In this document: one piece after another, positions 50,323 to 60,739 of the stretch
Layout of the letters: each line of letters opens with the position of its first letter
How positions within the stretch are numbered: position 1 is the first letter of the stretch
Source of the DNA: Mangrovimonas sp. TPBH4
GTDB lineage: Bacteria > Bacteroidota > Bacteroidia > Flavobacteriales > Flavobacteriaceae
DNA length: 64,000 nt
Assembly: GCF_001280505.1 (NCBI RefSeq)
Contig: NZ_LBIO01000037.1
Coordinates: 248,001 to 312,000, forward strand
Direction of reading: 5' to 3'
Notes under the pieces: model-generated
What the model saw: the letters and a program-made list of their open reading frames with translations, nothing else
The model's database searches: none
What the model was told of the DNA's origin: nothing
Translations under genes and position numbers: made by a program

Positions 50323-51654
50323 ATGCGAATTAGGTGGGTTTTTATATGGTGTTTCTTAACGCTGGGTATAAACCTAAATGCCCAGGGTAATTTTAACATG
50401 CCTTCCCGAGATAATGTCAAGGTTAAATTTCAATTAATAAATAACTTAATTATCATTCCTGTGGAGGTTAATGGGGTGGAATTGTCATTTTTGTTGGACT
50501 CTGGAGTTAGCAAGCCCATTCTCTTCAATATTTTCAATCTTTCGGATTCTTTGCATATCAATAACGGTGAGCGCATTTATCTTAGAGGCCTTGGGGGAGA
50601 TGGTGAAATTGAGGCGCTAAAATCCAACCACAATAAGCTTAAAATAGGAGATGCGGTTAACGTGAATCAGGATATTTATGTGGTCTTTGACAATTCCATC
50701 AATTTCACTCCGCGATTGGGAGTAAGTATCCACGGTATTATAGGCTATGATGTTTTTAAGGACTTCATTGTGGAAATTAACTATAGCTCTAAATATTTAA
50801 AACTTCATAAGCCCGAAACCTATGTCTATAAAAAATGTAAGAACTGTGAGACTTTAGACTTGGTTTTGTTTAAGAACAAGCCATATATAGATGCAATGGT
50901 GTGTGTGGATTCCGTTGAAATACCGGTGAAATTATTGGTGGATACGGGAAGTAGTGATGCCTTGTGGCTTTTTGAGGATACCTCTCAACAAATATTGCCC
51001 CAGGATGATAATTTCTTTGAGGACTTTTTAGGAAAGGGACTTAGTGGAAATATTCATGGCAAACGCTCCAAGGTAAGACGATTCACCCTCAGCGGGTTTG
51101 ACCTAAAGAGAGTTAATGTGGCATTTCCCGATTCGGTGGCAATTTCCGAGGCTAGGAATTTTAAAGAGCGTAACGGGAGTATTTCAGGGGAATTGCTCAA
51201 ACGCTTCAACATAGTTTTGGATTACCACAATTTTAAAATGACCATTAAAAAAAACGGGAACTTCAAGAAGCCGTTTCATTATAACAAAAGCGGCATTGTG
51301 CTGGAACAAAATGGGGTGCGGGTTATTAAGGAGGAAGAACCAGTTTTTGACTATGCTACTGAGGATAGCGAAAAGAATGCTTCCAACAGGGTCATGTTCA
51401 ATACAATTTATAAGTTTGCTTTAAAACCAGCTTATACCATTGTTGAATTGCGGGAGGATTCTCCGGCCTTTAAAGCGGGCTTGTTGGTGGGCGATGTTAT
51501 TTTGTCCATTAACAATAAAGGAACCCATACCATGACTTTGCAAGAGTTGAGTCAGCGGTTTTATGACGAGGAGGAAACCAACATTAAATTGGTGGTGGAC
51601 CGCGGAGGAAAGTCCATGGTTTTTAAATTTAAGTTAGAAAGCCTATTAAACTAA
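50323..51654 (+). CDS. Exported retropepsin-like aspartyl protease with PDZ domain
   Basis: After a signal peptide (about 1-20, ending LNAQG) come two aspartyl-protease-like halves. The first has VNGVELSFLLDSGVSKP, with the catalytic Asp in the variant LLDSG. The second has VPVKLLVDTGSSDALWLF-like sequence with the canonical DTGSS. The C-terminus is a PDZ domain (TIVELREDSPAFKAGLLVGDVILSINNKGTHTM). Single-chain periplasmic proteases of this type are common in Bacteroidota. The substrate is unknown. It is tail-to-tail with the DUF1573 gene. Confidence 0.88.
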   Translation: MRIRWVFIWCFLTLGINLNAQGNFNMPSRDNVKVKFQLINNLIIIPVEVNGVELSFLLDSGVSKPILFNIFNLSDSLHINNGERIYLRGLGGDGEIEALKSNHNKLKIGDAVNVNQDIYVVFDNSINFTPRLGVSIHGIIGYDVFKDFIVEINYSSKYLKLHKPETYVYKKCKNCETLDLVLFKNKPYIDAMVCVDSVEIPVKLLVDTGSSDALWLFEDTSQQILPQDDNFFEDFLGKGLSGNIHGKRSKVRRFTLSGFDLKRVNVAFPDSVAISEARNFKERNGSISGELLKRFNIVLDYHNFKMTIKKNGNFKKPFHYNKSGIVLEQNGVRVIKEEEPVFDYATEDSEKNASNRVMFNTIYKFALKPAYTIVELREDSPAFKAGLLVGDVILSINNKGTHTMTLQELSQRFYDEEETNIKLVVDRGGKSMVFKFKLESLLN

Positions 51655-51682
51655 AAAAACTCCCTGATAAGGGAGTTTTTTA
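51654..51682. terminator. Bidirectional hairpin terminator
   Basis: AAAAAACTCCC and GGGAGTTTTTT form the stem around TGATAA. It separates the protease gene from the convergent DUF1573 gene. Confidence 0.85.
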
Positions 51683-51701
51683 GTTTGTTAAAGTAACGTT
51701 T

Positions 51702-52127
51702 TTATTGTTCCATAACGCTTTTGTCCTTTTTCTCTAGAACACTGTTTTTGCTAGAGTCTACAACTAAACCTTTAATTTTTAAGGCTACCGTTGGAGTGTC
51801 CGCATTAGAAGTTACTGTAATGGTTTTTCTAATTGGATTTACTCTATTGGTGTCGTATTTTACAGAGATTTCCCCTGTTTCCCCTGGCATAATTGGTCCG
51901 TCTGGTTTTTTAGGAACAGTACAACCACAAGTGGACTTCACGTTAGAAATGATCAAAGGTGCATTTCCTGTATTGGTAAATTCAAATACGCGTACACCGT
52001 CCGAACCTTTTTCAATAGTTCCGTAGTCTATAGTTGTGGTCTTAAATTCAATCTTAGCTACTTTTTCTTGTGCCATGGCACCAAGGCTTACAAGGCCTAC
52101 GAATAAAATCAGTACTAAATTTTTCAT
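51702..52127 (-). CDS. DUF1573 family exported protein
   Basis: A signal peptide (MKNLVLILFVGLVSLGAMAQ) is followed by a single DUF1573 Ig-like domain with the signature IIISNVKSTCGCTVPKKP-type Cys pair (STCGC) and GETGEISVKYDTNRV. The family is widespread and exported in Bacteroidota and lacks a proven function. The start is the ATG at 52127; the GTG just upstream adds one residue only. Confidence 0.9.
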   Translation of the reverse strand: MKNLVLILFVGLVSLGAMAQEKVAKIEFKTTTIDYGTIEKGSDGVRVFEFTNTGNAPLIISNVKSTCGCTVPKKPDGPIMPGETGEISVKYDTNRVNPIRKTITVTSNADTPTVALKIKGLVVDSSKNSVLEKKDKSVMEQ

Positions 52128-52275
52128 CACTTAAAATTTAAATTGATAGTCAAAACTACTTACTTTTTGGCATTCAGCAAAATTAATTAGACGTATTACA
52201 CTATTGTTAACGCTCACCAAGCTTAAAACAAGGGGATTATTTGGTCTAATAATTTCACGAAAAAAGAAATATAAG

Positions 52276-52283
52276 TACTTTTG
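52276..52283 (+). promoter_or_regulatory. -7 promoter element of valS
   Basis: TACTTTTG matches TAnnTTTG and lies 121 bases upstream of the valS ATG. This implies a leader of about 115 bases, unusually long for this window. Confidence 0.5.
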
Positions 52284-52306
52284 TCAGTTCATACACAAAA
52301 ACAGTA

Positions 52307-52367
52307 CCAAAGGCTATGTTTTTAAGAGGGATTTTCAATGAAAAAAATACTTAGTGAAGGCCTTTGG
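52307..52367 (+). promoter_or_regulatory. Inverted repeat and short reading frames in the valS leader
   Basis: CCAAAGGC (52307-52314) and GCCTTTGG (52360-52367) are perfect complements 45 bases apart within the valS leader. Two short frames lie between or across the arms: a 12-codon frame at 52316-52354 and a 13-codon frame at 52338-52379. A leader-based control of valS is possible, but no T-box or terminator is visible. Confidence 0.4.
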
Positions 52368-52403
52368 AAGTCAAAATAACAGAGAAAATAAGATACTTAG
52401 GAT

Positions 52404-55040
52404 ATGGCAATTCCAACACAATATGTAGCCACAGAGGTAGAGCAAAAGTGGTACGATTACTGGATGAAACACAACTATTTTCATTCAGAGCCCGATGAAA
52501 GAGAACCTTACACCATTGTAATTCCGCCGCCAAACGTAACAGGGGTTTTGCACATGGGGCATATGCTGAACAACACGATTCAAGATGTTTTAATCCGTCG
52601 TGCGCGTTTACAAGGTAAAAATGCGTGTTGGGTACCGGGTACCGACCATGCGTCTATTGCTACCGAGGCAAAAGTTGTGGCCAAGTTGAAAGAGCAGGGG
52701 ATAGATAAAAACGATTTGTCTCGCGAGGAGTTTTTAAAGCATGCCTGGGATTGGACGCATGAATATGGTGGTGTGATCTTGGAGCAGCTTAAAAAGTTAG
52801 GATGTTCCTGCGATTGGGACAGAACCAAGTTTACGATGGATGACGACATGTCTGAAGCCGTAATAAAGATGTTTGTTGATTTGTACAATAAAAGCATGAT
52901 CTACCGTGGTTATCGTATGGTAAACTGGGATCCGGAAGCAAAAACAACCTTGTCTGATGAAGAGGTAATCTACGAAGAAAAACAAGGGAATCTGTATTAC
53001 TTAAACTATAAAATTGAAGGTAGCGAGGATACTTTAACCATTGCAACCACGCGTCCCGAAACTATTTTTGGAGATACTGCCATCTGTATCAATCCAGCAG
53101 ATGAGCGTTTTACACACCTTAAAGGTAAAAAGGCCATTGTTCCTATTTGTGGTCGTGTGATTCCAATTATTGAAGATGACTATGTAGATGTTGAATTTGG
53201 TACCGGATGTTTAAAAGTAACGCCTGCACACGATGAAAACGATAAGGTGTTAGGTGATAAGCATAATTTAGAAGTAGTTGATATCTTCAATGAAGATGCA
53301 ACACTTAATAGTTATGGATTGCATTTCGAAGGTCAAGATCGTTTTGTAGTGCGTAAGGCCATTACCAAAGAATTGGAAGAAACCGGAGCCTTGGTAAAAA
53401 CAGAAGTTCACGTAAATAAAGTAGGAACTTCAGAACGTACTAAAGCCGTTATCGAGCCTCGTTTAAGCGATCAGTGGTTTTTGAAAATGGAAGAATTGGT
53501 GAAACCAGCTATCGAAGCGGTTTTGGGTGAAGATAACGATATTCAATTATTCCCAAAGAAATTCGAAAATACCTATCGCCACTGGATGGAAAACATCCGC
53601 GATTGGAATATTTCGCGCCAGTTGTTGTGGGGACAACAAATTCCTGCCTATTACTACGGTGACGGAAAAGAGGATTTTGTAGTTGCCGAAACCGCTGAAG
53701 ACGCGCTAAAATTAGCTGTTGAAAAAACAGGAAAAGCTAATTTAAAAGCTGAAGATCTACGTCAGGAAACGGATGCTTTAGATACTTGGTTCTCTTCTTG
53801 GTTGTGGCCAATGAGTGTATTCGACGGTATTCGCAATCCTGAAAACGAGGACATAAAATACTATTACCCAACAAATGATTTGGTTACTGGGCCGGATATT
53901 TTATTCTTCTGGGTAGCGAGAATGATTATTGCCGGCTACGAATATAAAGGTGAACGACCATTCAACAACGTGTACTTAACTGGACTTGTTCGCGATAAGC
54001 AACGTCGTAAAATGAGTAAATCTTTAGGGAACTCTCCAGATGCCTTAAAACTGATTGAAGAGTACAGTGCCGACGGTGTTCGTGTGGGATTATTGTTGAG
54101 TAGTGCTGCTGGTAACGATTTATTGTTCGACGAAGCTTTGTGTCAGCAAGGAAAAGGATTCGGGAACAAAATCTGGAATGCCTACCGTTTAATTGATGGA
54201 TGGGACATTGATGAAAGCATTCCTCAGCCGGAATCAAGCAAAATTGCTTTAGACTGGTATGCCTCTAAGTTCCAAAAAGCCTTAACTGAAATTGAAGATC
54301 ACTTTAGCAAGTATCGTTTAAGCGATGCCTTGATGGCGATTTACAAATTAATCATGGATGATTTCTCTGGTTGGTTATTGGAAATCGTGAAGCCTGCATA
54401 TCAAAAGCCAGTAGATGCTGCAACTTATAAGGCATTAATCGCTGCATTTGAAGATAACTTGAAGATTTTGCATCCATTCATGCCATTTTTAACGGAAGAT
54501 ATCTGGCATTATATTGCAGAGCGTACTCCAGAAGAGGCTTTAATTGTAGCAAAATGGCCAGAAGCTAAACCGGTAAACGAGACATTGATTGCTGAGTTTG
54601 ATTTTGCTTCGGAAGTGGTTTCGGGAATTAGAAACATCAGAAAAGAAAAGAACATCGCCTTTAAAGATGCCATTGGTTTTTCTGTAATCAACAACGGAAA
54701 CACCAGCACAACCTTCGATGCTATCATTCAAAAGTTAGGGAATTTGGAGGCAATTGAATATGTGAAGGAAGCTGTAGAAGGTGCCTTGACGTTTCGAGTG
54801 AAATCCAACGAATACTTTGTGCCAATGGCAGGAAGTATAGATGTAGATGCTGAAATTAAAAAGTTGACCGACGAGCTAAGCTATACTGAAGGGTTCTTGA
54901 GATCGGTTCAGAAAAAACTATCCAACGAGCGTTTTGTAAGCAATGCGCCTGAACAGGTAGTGGCTTCAGAAAAGAAGAAGGAAGCCGATGCTTTGGCAAA
55001 GATTGAAACTTTAAAAGCCAGTCTAGCGAGTTTACAATAG
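52404..55040 (+). CDS. valS: Valyl-tRNA synthetase
   Basis: This class I aminoacyl-tRNA synthetase has the HIGH motif as HMGH (residues 50-53 in [14 protein letters not shown]) and KMSKS at 536-540. The editing domain ([19 protein letters not shown]), the zinc/catalytic core [14 protein letters not shown], the anticodon-binding helical domain and the C-terminal coiled coil (about residues 810-878) are all present. The 878-residue length is typical of the shorter bacterial enzyme. It has its own promoter, long leader and terminator. Confidence 0.98.
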   Translation: MAIPTQYVATEVEQKWYDYWMKHNYFHSEPDEREPYTIVIPPPNVTGVLHMGHMLNNTIQDVLIRRARLQGKNACWVPGTDHASIATEAKVVAKLKEQGIDKNDLSREEFLKHAWDWTHEYGGVILEQLKKLGCSCDWDRTKFTMDDDMSEAVIKMFVDLYNKSMIYRGYRMVNWDPEAKTTLSDEEVIYEEKQGNLYYLNYKIEGSEDTLTIATTRPETIFGDTAICINPADERFTHLKGKKAIVPICGRVIPIIEDDYVDVEFGTGCLKVTPAHDENDKVLGDKHNLEVVDIFNEDATLNSYGLHFEGQDRFVVRKAITKELEETGALVKTEVHVNKVGTSERTKAVIEPRLSDQWFLKMEELVKPAIEAVLGEDNDIQLFPKKFENTYRHWMENIRDWNISRQLLWGQQIPAYYYGDGKEDFVVAETAEDALKLAVEKTGKANLKAEDLRQETDALDTWFSSWLWPMSVFDGIRNPENEDIKYYYPTNDLVTGPDILFFWVARMIIAGYEYKGERPFNNVYLTGLVRDKQRRKMSKSLGNSPDALKLIEEYSADGVRVGLLLSSAAGNDLLFDEALCQQGKGFGNKIWNAYRLIDGWDIDESIPQPESSKIALDWYASKFQKALTEIEDHFSKYRLSDALMAIYKLIMDDFSGWLLEIVKPAYQKPVDAATYKALIAAFEDNLKILHPFMPFLTEDIWHYIAERTPEEALIVAKWPEAKPVNETLIAEFDFASEVVSGIRNIRKEKNIAFKDAIGFSVINNGNTSTTFDAIIQKLGNLEAIEYVKEAVEGALTFRVKSNEYFVPMAGSIDVDAEIKKLTDELSYTEGFLRSVQKKLSNERFVSNAPEQVVASEKKKEADALAKIETLKASLASLQ

Positions 55041-55078
55041 GAACATGTAGAATTCCTATAAATCATATATAGTGCTTT

Positions 55079-55112
55079 AACCCTGTCCCTTTTATTCGGA
55101 CAGGGTTTTTTT
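55079..55112 (+). terminator. valS terminator
   Basis: AACCCTGTCC and GGACAGGGTT form the stem, followed by a T-run, 39 bases after the valS stop. Confidence 0.85.
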
Positions 55113-55217
55113 ATGGGGAAAAGTCATAAGCTGCTGAAAAAGTGTTTGTTAGTAAATTAAATTCTGTAACTTTAAATGTTAATAATGAGCAGTTTAACTT
55201 TTAAAATCGAGGCACTT

Positions 55218-55808
55218 ATGGACACAGCATTACGATTTGGAATTATAAGAAGCATATGGATGTTCAGTATGTTACTTTTGGCAATTCCTACTTTGGCCCA
55301 AGAAACTGAGGAAACTATGGAAGTTGAGGTTGAAATGGAGCTAGAGGAAGAGGAGGAATTTCGCCGTAACAAATTGGCATTTTATGCAGGCTATTCTTGG
55401 ATTCCTGAAGGACGGGATATTGATACCGGAGAAAAGGAAGTCATCATAGCGCCAACCTTTGGGTTTTCCTATGAGTATTGGATTTCTGAGCGATGGGCTA
55501 TTGGTACTTATAATGATGTGGAAATTGTGAATTTACATGTTGAAAATAGTGAAGGAGACTTCCTAGAGCGTGAAAATGCTACCGTATTATCTTTGGCTGG
55601 TACTTGGGAAGCCTTGCCTAGATTGACGGTGTCTTTGGGAGGTGGTTTAGAAACCGATGCCCATGAAACCTTGGGGATTGTCCGTTTAGGTTCGGAGTTT
55701 ATACTTTTGGAAAAACATAATTGGGAACTCTCGGTAGGTTTCAATTATATATACAAAGATGTGTATGATATTTTTGGTCTGGGGTTTGTATACGGTTTGA
55801 AATTCTGA
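55218..55808 (+). CDS. Outer-membrane beta-barrel protein with acidic N-terminal linker
   Basis: After a signal peptide ending TLAQ comes a very acidic stretch (about 25 residues, mostly Glu), then alternating strands (KLAFYAGYSWIPEG, VIIAPTFGFSYEYWISERWAIGTYNDVEI, ATVLSLAGTWEALPRLTVSLGGG) and a C-terminal WELSVGFNYIYKDVYDIFGLGFVYGLKF ending in Phe, as expected of an outer-membrane barrel. I do not recognise a family. The ATG at 55218 places the signal peptide correctly. An ATG at 55176 would add 14 residues. Confidence 0.75.
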   Translation: MDTALRFGIIRSIWMFSMLLLAIPTLAQETEETMEVEVEMELEEEEEFRRNKLAFYAGYSWIPEGRDIDTGEKEVIIAPTFGFSYEYWISERWAIGTYNDVEIVNLHVENSEGDFLERENATVLSLAGTWEALPRLTVSLGGGLETDAHETLGIVRLGSEFILLEKHNWELSVGFNYIYKDVYDIFGLGFVYGLKF

Positions 55809-55867
55809 CAGCGTTGTTGTTCAATATATTCGTCTAAAAAATAGGTTGAATTATGAGCTTTAGTATA

Positions 55868-55979
55868 TCTCGCTTTAGCTTCTGAAAATGCTGCGAGACC
55901 ACAAATTCACGAATGTAATACTATTAAAAGATATAAATATTTGTGTATTCGTGGCGAAATTAAGCCAATGAAACGGCTT
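55868..55979. repeat. Intergenic cluster of short inverted repeats
   Basis: The gap between two outer-membrane protein genes holds three features. TCTCGC and GCGAGA arms lie at 55868-55873 and 55893-55898. The half-sites CACAAAT and CACGAAT face ATTTGTG and ATTCGTG (55899-55954). AAGCC and GGCTT arms lie near 55962-55979. The TTTGTG-ATTCGTGG motif resembles dispersed intergenic repeats that I recall from other Bacteroidota genomes. No gene is visible. Confidence 0.4.
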
Positions 55980-56018
55980 TGAGTCTAAGGTCAAACTTTT
56001 AAGTACATAGCGGTTTTA

Positions 56019-57287
56019 TTAGAAAGAAACCTCCCATTGAACTCTAAATCGCCATTTTTTATCAATTTGTTGGTCAAATCGTTCGTAGTCAAAATGACTG
56101 ACTTCTGCCGTTAACTTGTTTTTATGACCTCTGAAGAACCAATTGAGGGCCCAAGAGAACTCATCCTGATGATCTTGATCCAATACCGAATCTGGGTGAT
56201 ATGTAGAATACCGTGTCGCTATCTCTAGTGGTTTTGGCCACCATGAAATACTCCCTTGGGGAAAATATCCTGCCTGAACATAGAACCCACTCAAAAGTCT
56301 ATTGGGTTCATCGTTGTACATATCTTTAATTTTTTTGTGGTGCCATTCACTTTGCCATGTAAAACCCTTGTAGACAAAGGCAGTCTCTATATTGTATTGT
56401 TCCACTCTATATTGGCCGTTTTCAGCATCTTCAAAACCGGGGAGCTCTCCTCCTCCAGAAGAGGAAAATCGGGTGTAGGGGCTTCTATTGGTAACACCGG
56501 CAATGGCTATGATGGCCGCAGGTTTGGTATGGAAGTCCAAATCACTACTTTTAAAGCCCATATCTTCACCCAGCGGATTCCATTGCAATCTTCCAAAGTA
56601 CATGAAATGTGCATCATCATTGGTACTGTGTCCTCTTCCTGTACCGGTAAGCACTGCTACCCAATAACTGAAATCCAAAAGTGATTTTCCATCCAAGCGC
56701 CCATAGAGTTCAACTCCTTGTTGACGATCTACCGTAAAGGGGCGGTTAATGATGGAGCGGTCTACCAATTGTTGTTCACCACTACTAATGCGTCGTTCAC
56801 GAGAATATTCTAATTTCCATTGCCCAAACTTCAAACTAAGCCATTTCCACTTTTCAACCATGACCCTAAAGTCTAAAAGGTTGGAGTTTACCATGTCGTA
56901 TTCCCAATAATATTTTAACCAAGTTCTGTAGGCATTACCACCCACTTTTAATCTAGCACGATTAATTTTAAATAGGTGTGTACCTTCTTCATCATAATCA
57001 TCAAAGGTGATGGGGTCTTGGTCGTCTGGTGTCGCAAATCTGAACTGTAATCTGCTTTGTATTTGTAGCTTGTAGAGGTCGTCGCTGGATTTCAATTCAA
57101 ATCCTTTACTGCTGTACCCGATGTTCCATTTGGGGAGGGAATCTTCGGCTTTTTCTTCTTGTGCATAGGTGTTGGAGTGATTGAAGAGAAGACATAGAAT
57201 TATGAAGAGGTGGATATAACCATATTGTTCCACTTGTTGGCTTAATTTTATGATTAGGTAGCTCTTCATTATTCTTTTAGCTTTCAT
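56019..57287 (-). CDS. OprO/OprP-type (phosphate-selective) porin
   Basis: A signal peptide ending SNTYAQ precedes a 16-strand-barrel type sequence of the porin O/P family. Typical features are SSDDLYKLQIQSRLQFRFA, FKINRARLKVGGNAYRTWLKYYWEYDM, SLKFGQWKLEYSRERRISSGEQQLVDRSI and the C-terminal KKWRFRVQWEVSF ending in Phe. Family members form trimeric anion channels (phosphate or polyphosphate in Pseudomonas), but the selectivity of Bacteroidota members is not established. It is the last gene of the exported block 56-64 kb. Confidence 0.88.
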   Translation of the reverse strand: MKAKRIMKSYLIIKLSQQVEQYGYIHLFIILCLLFNHSNTYAQEEKAEDSLPKWNIGYSSKGFELKSSDDLYKLQIQSRLQFRFATPDDQDPITFDDYDEEGTHLFKINRARLKVGGNAYRTWLKYYWEYDMVNSNLLDFRVMVEKWKWLSLKFGQWKLEYSRERRISSGEQQLVDRSIINRPFTVDRQQGVELYGRLDGKSLLDFSYWVAVLTGTGRGHSTNDDAHFMYFGRLQWNPLGEDMGFKSSDLDFHTKPAAIIAIAGVTNRSPYTRFSSSGGGELPGFEDAENGQYRVEQYNIETAFVYKGFTWQSEWHHKKIKDMYNDEPNRLLSGFYVQAGYFPQGSISWWPKPLEIATRYSTYHPDSVLDQDHQDEFSWALNWFFRGHKNKLTAEVSHFDYERFDQQIDKKWRFRVQWEVSF

Positions 57288-57313
57288 TTTTATATTAGAA
57301 ATTAGCTGACTTG

Positions 57314-58201
57314 CTAAAACGCATAATTGACCGTAAAGGTTGGTCCGTTATAGCCCCATTTAAAATAGCCATCCAAATGTTTTCGGGTGGTCTCCACCTT
57401 GATGTCCAAACTTGTAAAACCAGCTTTCAGGCTCAATCCCTTGTATAGTTGGTAGGCCAATGTAGCATTGGAACTGAAAATGCGGCCCTTGATATTATCA
57501 ATGGTCAGTCCTAGATAATTAATATTGGTATATAATGAAAAGCGTTGGGACAACAGGATGTCAAACCAAACCCCAATATCGGGGACGGGTGCAATAAAAT
57601 CAAAACTGTCATTGAGTTCAGCTTCTACATTTCCAGAATCTGCTTTAATACCCACATCGGTAAACAATACATGGGCACCAATCAAGGCGCCAATCTCATA
57701 TTTGGGTTTTGCAAAGATGGTATAGCTGTAATAGAGCCTGTAGATATTCATGTTGAAATAGGCTTCCAAATTGGCATCTACGGGGTATACGTTGTCACCA
57801 AATTCTATTTCTTCTTCTAGGGTATAGGTCGATTTTCTGTTTAAATAGAAAAAATCCAAGGCCAGGCGTGAGCGTCTGGAAATACGCCATTCGGCATTTG
57901 CAAAAAAGGAAAAGGTGGTTTTCTCAAAACCGAGGTCGTCTTCCAAATTAATAGTAGTTCCAAAGTCATCGAAATTGGTGCTGCCAACCCTAACTTCGGT
58001 ATCGTTCCATGGAAAAAACAGGCCAGCCGAAATCTTGAATCGTTTCAGTCTCCAATCTGGATATGCAACACTTTGGTCTGTGTATAACGCTTGTTCAGGC
58101 GCATCGACGGTACTGTCCAGACCCATCAAATCTGGTTCCTCTTGCGCATATAAAGACCCAAACATTAAGAAAATGACAAGATATGTAAGGGTCTGTTTCA
58201 T
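57314..58201 (-). CDS. Outer-membrane beta-barrel protein
   Basis: The protein has a signal peptide (MKQTLTYLVIFLMFGSLYAQ), a short linker and a barrel of about 250 residues. Strands include LKRFKISAGLFFPWND, TTFSFFANAEWRISRRSRLALDFFYLNRKSTY, YRLYYSYTIFAKPKYEIGALIGAHVLF and a terminal FKWGYNGPTFTVNYAF ending in Phe. I do not recognise a named family. It lies 12 bases downstream of the MetA-like gene and 26 bases upstream of the porin gene, so it belongs to the same transcript. Confidence 0.8.
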   Translation of the reverse strand: MKQTLTYLVIFLMFGSLYAQEEPDLMGLDSTVDAPEQALYTDQSVAYPDWRLKRFKISAGLFFPWNDTEVRVGSTNFDDFGTTINLEDDLGFEKTTFSFFANAEWRISRRSRLALDFFYLNRKSTYTLEEEIEFGDNVYPVDANLEAYFNMNIYRLYYSYTIFAKPKYEIGALIGAHVLFTDVGIKADSGNVEAELNDSFDFIAPVPDIGVWFDILLSQRFSLYTNINYLGLTIDNIKGRIFSSNATLAYQLYKGLSLKAGFTSLDIKVETTRKHLDGYFKWGYNGPTFTVNYAF

Positions 58202-58213
58202 TAGGATTTTGAA

Positions 58214-59032
58214 TTATTTGGGAAACAGTAAAATGACATTTAGTCTAAAACCAAAACTAGGATTCAATGGATTATTACCGTAGTAAACTTTTGGTCCTCC
58301 ACCTAGTTGCACTGTTTGCTTGGATATTTGTATCACTTTGGCATAATAGACGCCTATAAACCCACCAAAGATTTTGTTGTGCCAGCTCTGGGTGTTTTCG
58401 GAGGCTATGGTATAGGAAGCTCCGTTGGGCGTAGCATAGGTGAAAAATGGCTGAAAAAAAGAGGCGCTAACGTCATCTCCCTTTCCTGCGTAGGACCACA
58501 TATGGTTGACTAGGGCACCATAGGTAAGCTGTCCGTTTAATTTTAACACTACGGCACTGGGGCCAACAGCCCAAGTATTGAGTCCGAAAGCATCTTCCAT
58601 GGCAGTATTCAACAGAAAAATAGGGCCAGCTCCCCAAATAAGACCTCCTTTGGTTGGGGCCTTGGGAGAAAAGAAAAAGCTTTGCGCAATGTCGCCAACC
58701 CCGTGGGCTGAGCTCCCGTCATAAAACACATCTGTTTGTGTAATAAAGGGCACGATGGTTCTACTAATCAGGTTCCAATCTTCATTTAAAGTGAATGGCA
58801 GTACGGGTTGAATGTTCAAATTGTAACGAAAGCCCTCATTGGGGCCCACATTGAATTCGAAATTATTTTGAAAAGGCACGCTAATAAGATTAGCAACGGG
58901 ATTGGCCAATTGTTTGGCCAAATCTTCAGCTGAAGGGCCGCCTGTAGAAACGGGTGCTTCGGCTTCCTGTGCATTGACACTTATTGACAATAACAATAGT
59001 ATGAGATATCCTATTTTATAAAACTGCTTCAT
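58214..59032 (-). CDS. Outer-membrane transporter-like protein (MetA-pathway/PF13557 type)
   Basis: After a signal peptide (MKQFYKIGYLILLLLSISVNAQ) comes a segment SAEDLAKQLANPVANLISVPFQNNFEFNVGP and a barrel-like region with LPFTLNEDWNLISRTIVPFITQTDV and GVGDIAQSFFFSPKAP. I associate this with the phenol-degradation MetA-like outer-membrane family, often mislabelled neuromedin U. It probably admits a small substrate. The ATG at 59032 is used because the upstream TTG would add residues before the signal. Confidence 0.82.
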   Translation of the reverse strand: MKQFYKIGYLILLLLSISVNAQEAEAPVSTGGPSAEDLAKQLANPVANLISVPFQNNFEFNVGPNEGFRYNLNIQPVLPFTLNEDWNLISRTIVPFITQTDVFYDGSSAHGVGDIAQSFFFSPKAPTKGGLIWGAGPIFLLNTAMEDAFGLNTWAVGPSAVVLKLNGQLTYGALVNHMWSYAGKGDDVSASFFQPFFTYATPNGASYTIASENTQSWHNKIFGGFIGVYYAKVIQISKQTVQLGGGPKVYYGNNPLNPSFGFRLNVILLFPK

Positions 59033-59127
59033 AAAGTTTAGTGTTTTTGGCCTTGAAGGCAACCTCCGTGTATTTTGGAGGTTGCCTCATGGCCATTTGT
59101 TTTAGCATTGTTTTTATTAACTAAGAA

Positions 59128-60708
59128 CTAATCACGTCCTTTCTTGACGACATTATCCATTACAGAAGACATATCAAAACTCTTACCACCCTGAACAGGA
59201 GGGTAGTCTATCAAGGTTTTGATATGGGCGTTCATCTGCTCTCCCATGGGAGCCATCAACCAAGAAACCTTTTGCATAAGGTGTCCATAGGCATCTTCGG
59301 TATCATAGCTTTCAAAGGGGTCCATCCTTAAATTGAAAATTAAAGGGGCCGTTCTCGCTTCGGCAGTTCCATAGTAAGTTTCCTTATAGATGAAGTGGAA
59401 TTTCCAAGGGCCCATCCGCACGGCATTAAGCTTGCTTTCGTAGTAATAGTAGAACATGTCCCTAGCCGATTTTTCACTTTGGCCTTTCCAGTACGGCAGG
59501 TTGTTAACCCCATCGATGTATTGTTTTTTCTCTTTCATCAAACGTTCGGCAGCATTTGGAACTCCAGCAGCAGCAGCCAAGGAGGTGAACATATCCATAT
59601 GGGCTTGGATCCCATTTTTAACCTGTCCAGGTTGTAGGACGCCAGGCCACATAATCATACTGGGTACTCTTACACCACCTTCGGTGGTTCCCATTTTTTC
59701 GCCGCGGAACGGGGTAGTCCCTCCATGTGGCCATGAATTGTGCTCTGGACCGTTATCGGTAGAATACCAAATAATGGTGTTTTGATCCATGCCATTAGCT
59801 TTTAAGAAGTCTAAAACCAAACCTACATCATGGTCGTGTTGTAACATTCCACTACCATATAAATCGGCTTCGGAAGTATAGTTTTCAGCCGCATAGCGCC
59901 ATTCGTCATTTAAACGGGTATAGAGGTGCATTCTGGAAGTGTTCAGCCACACAAAAAATGGTTTGCCATCGGCTTTGGCACGTTTCATAAAATCTTCAGC
60001 CTTAGGAATCACTTCCCCAGCATCAAAATTCTTCATGCGCTCTTGGGTTAATGGTCCGGTATCTGTAATACGTTGTTTGCCAACTTTACCAAAACGAGGA
60101 TCATCTGTATTGTCCATTTTATCGGTAGCCCAAGAATGAATTACCCCACGGGTTCCAAATTTCTTTTCATAGTCTTCCAAATTACCAGAATAGGCTTTGG
60201 CGAAGTTTTGGTAATCGCGCTGTTCAGATTCTTCTTGAGTATTCAAGTGATACAGGTTGCCATAAAATTCATCAAAGCCATGGGCTGTTGGCAAGTGTTC
60301 GTTACGGTCGCCTAAGTGGTTTTTACCAAAGTGTCCCGTTGCGTAACCTTCGGCTTTCAATACTTCTGCCAAACAAGGAGAAGCTGCTTGAAGTCCAAGG
60401 ACATCACCAGGTTGACCTACGGTAGTCATTCCACTTCGTATAGGATATTGTCCAGTGATAAAGGACGCTCTACCGGCCGTACAGCTAGGCTGTGCATAGT
60501 GGTCGGTAAACTTAATCCCTTCATTTCCAATTTTGTCAATGTTGGGCGTGGTGTAGCCCATGGTGCCCATACCATAGGCACTTACGTTTTGCCAACCCAC
60601 ATCATCTCCCCATATTACTAAAATATTTGGCTTTTGTTGACTCCATACCAATACCGGCAGTAATAGCAGTATTGGGAGAATGGTCTTCTTGCGAAAAAAA
60701 ATGCTCAT
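59128..60708 (-). CDS. Exported type I sulfatase (arylsulfatase family)
   Basis: A signal peptide (about 1-24, ending VWSQQ) precedes the alkaline-phosphatase-fold sulfatase domain. Metal-binding Asp35 and Asp36 lie in [11 protein letters not shown]. The formylglycine motif is CTAGR (Cys76 in [12 protein letters not shown]). GKNHLGD carries the next active-site Lys and His. [35 protein letters not shown] closes the active site. A maturase for formylglycine must be encoded elsewhere. The substrate is not evident. It is 31 bases downstream of the DUF1254 gene. Confidence 0.95.
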   Translation of the reverse strand: MSIFFRKKTILPILLLLPVLVWSQQKPNILVIWGDDVGWQNVSAYGMGTMGYTTPNIDKIGNEGIKFTDHYAQPSCTAGRASFITGQYPIRSGMTTVGQPGDVLGLQAASPCLAEVLKAEGYATGHFGKNHLGDRNEHLPTAHGFDEFYGNLYHLNTQEESEQRDYQNFAKAYSGNLEDYEKKFGTRGVIHSWATDKMDNTDDPRFGKVGKQRITDTGPLTQERMKNFDAGEVIPKAEDFMKRAKADGKPFFVWLNTSRMHLYTRLNDEWRYAAENYTSEADLYGSGMLQHDHDVGLVLDFLKANGMDQNTIIWYSTDNGPEHNSWPHGGTTPFRGEKMGTTEGGVRVPSMIMWPGVLQPGQVKNGIQAHMDMFTSLAAAAGVPNAAERLMKEKKQYIDGVNNLPYWKGQSEKSARDMFYYYYESKLNAVRMGPWKFHFIYKETYYGTAEARTAPLIFNLRMDPFESYDTEDAYGHLMQKVSWLMAPMGEQMNAHIKTLIDYPPVQGGKSFDMSSVMDNVVKKGRD

Positions 60709-60739
60709 ATTTCTGGTTTTTAAATTATTAATGTCGATT

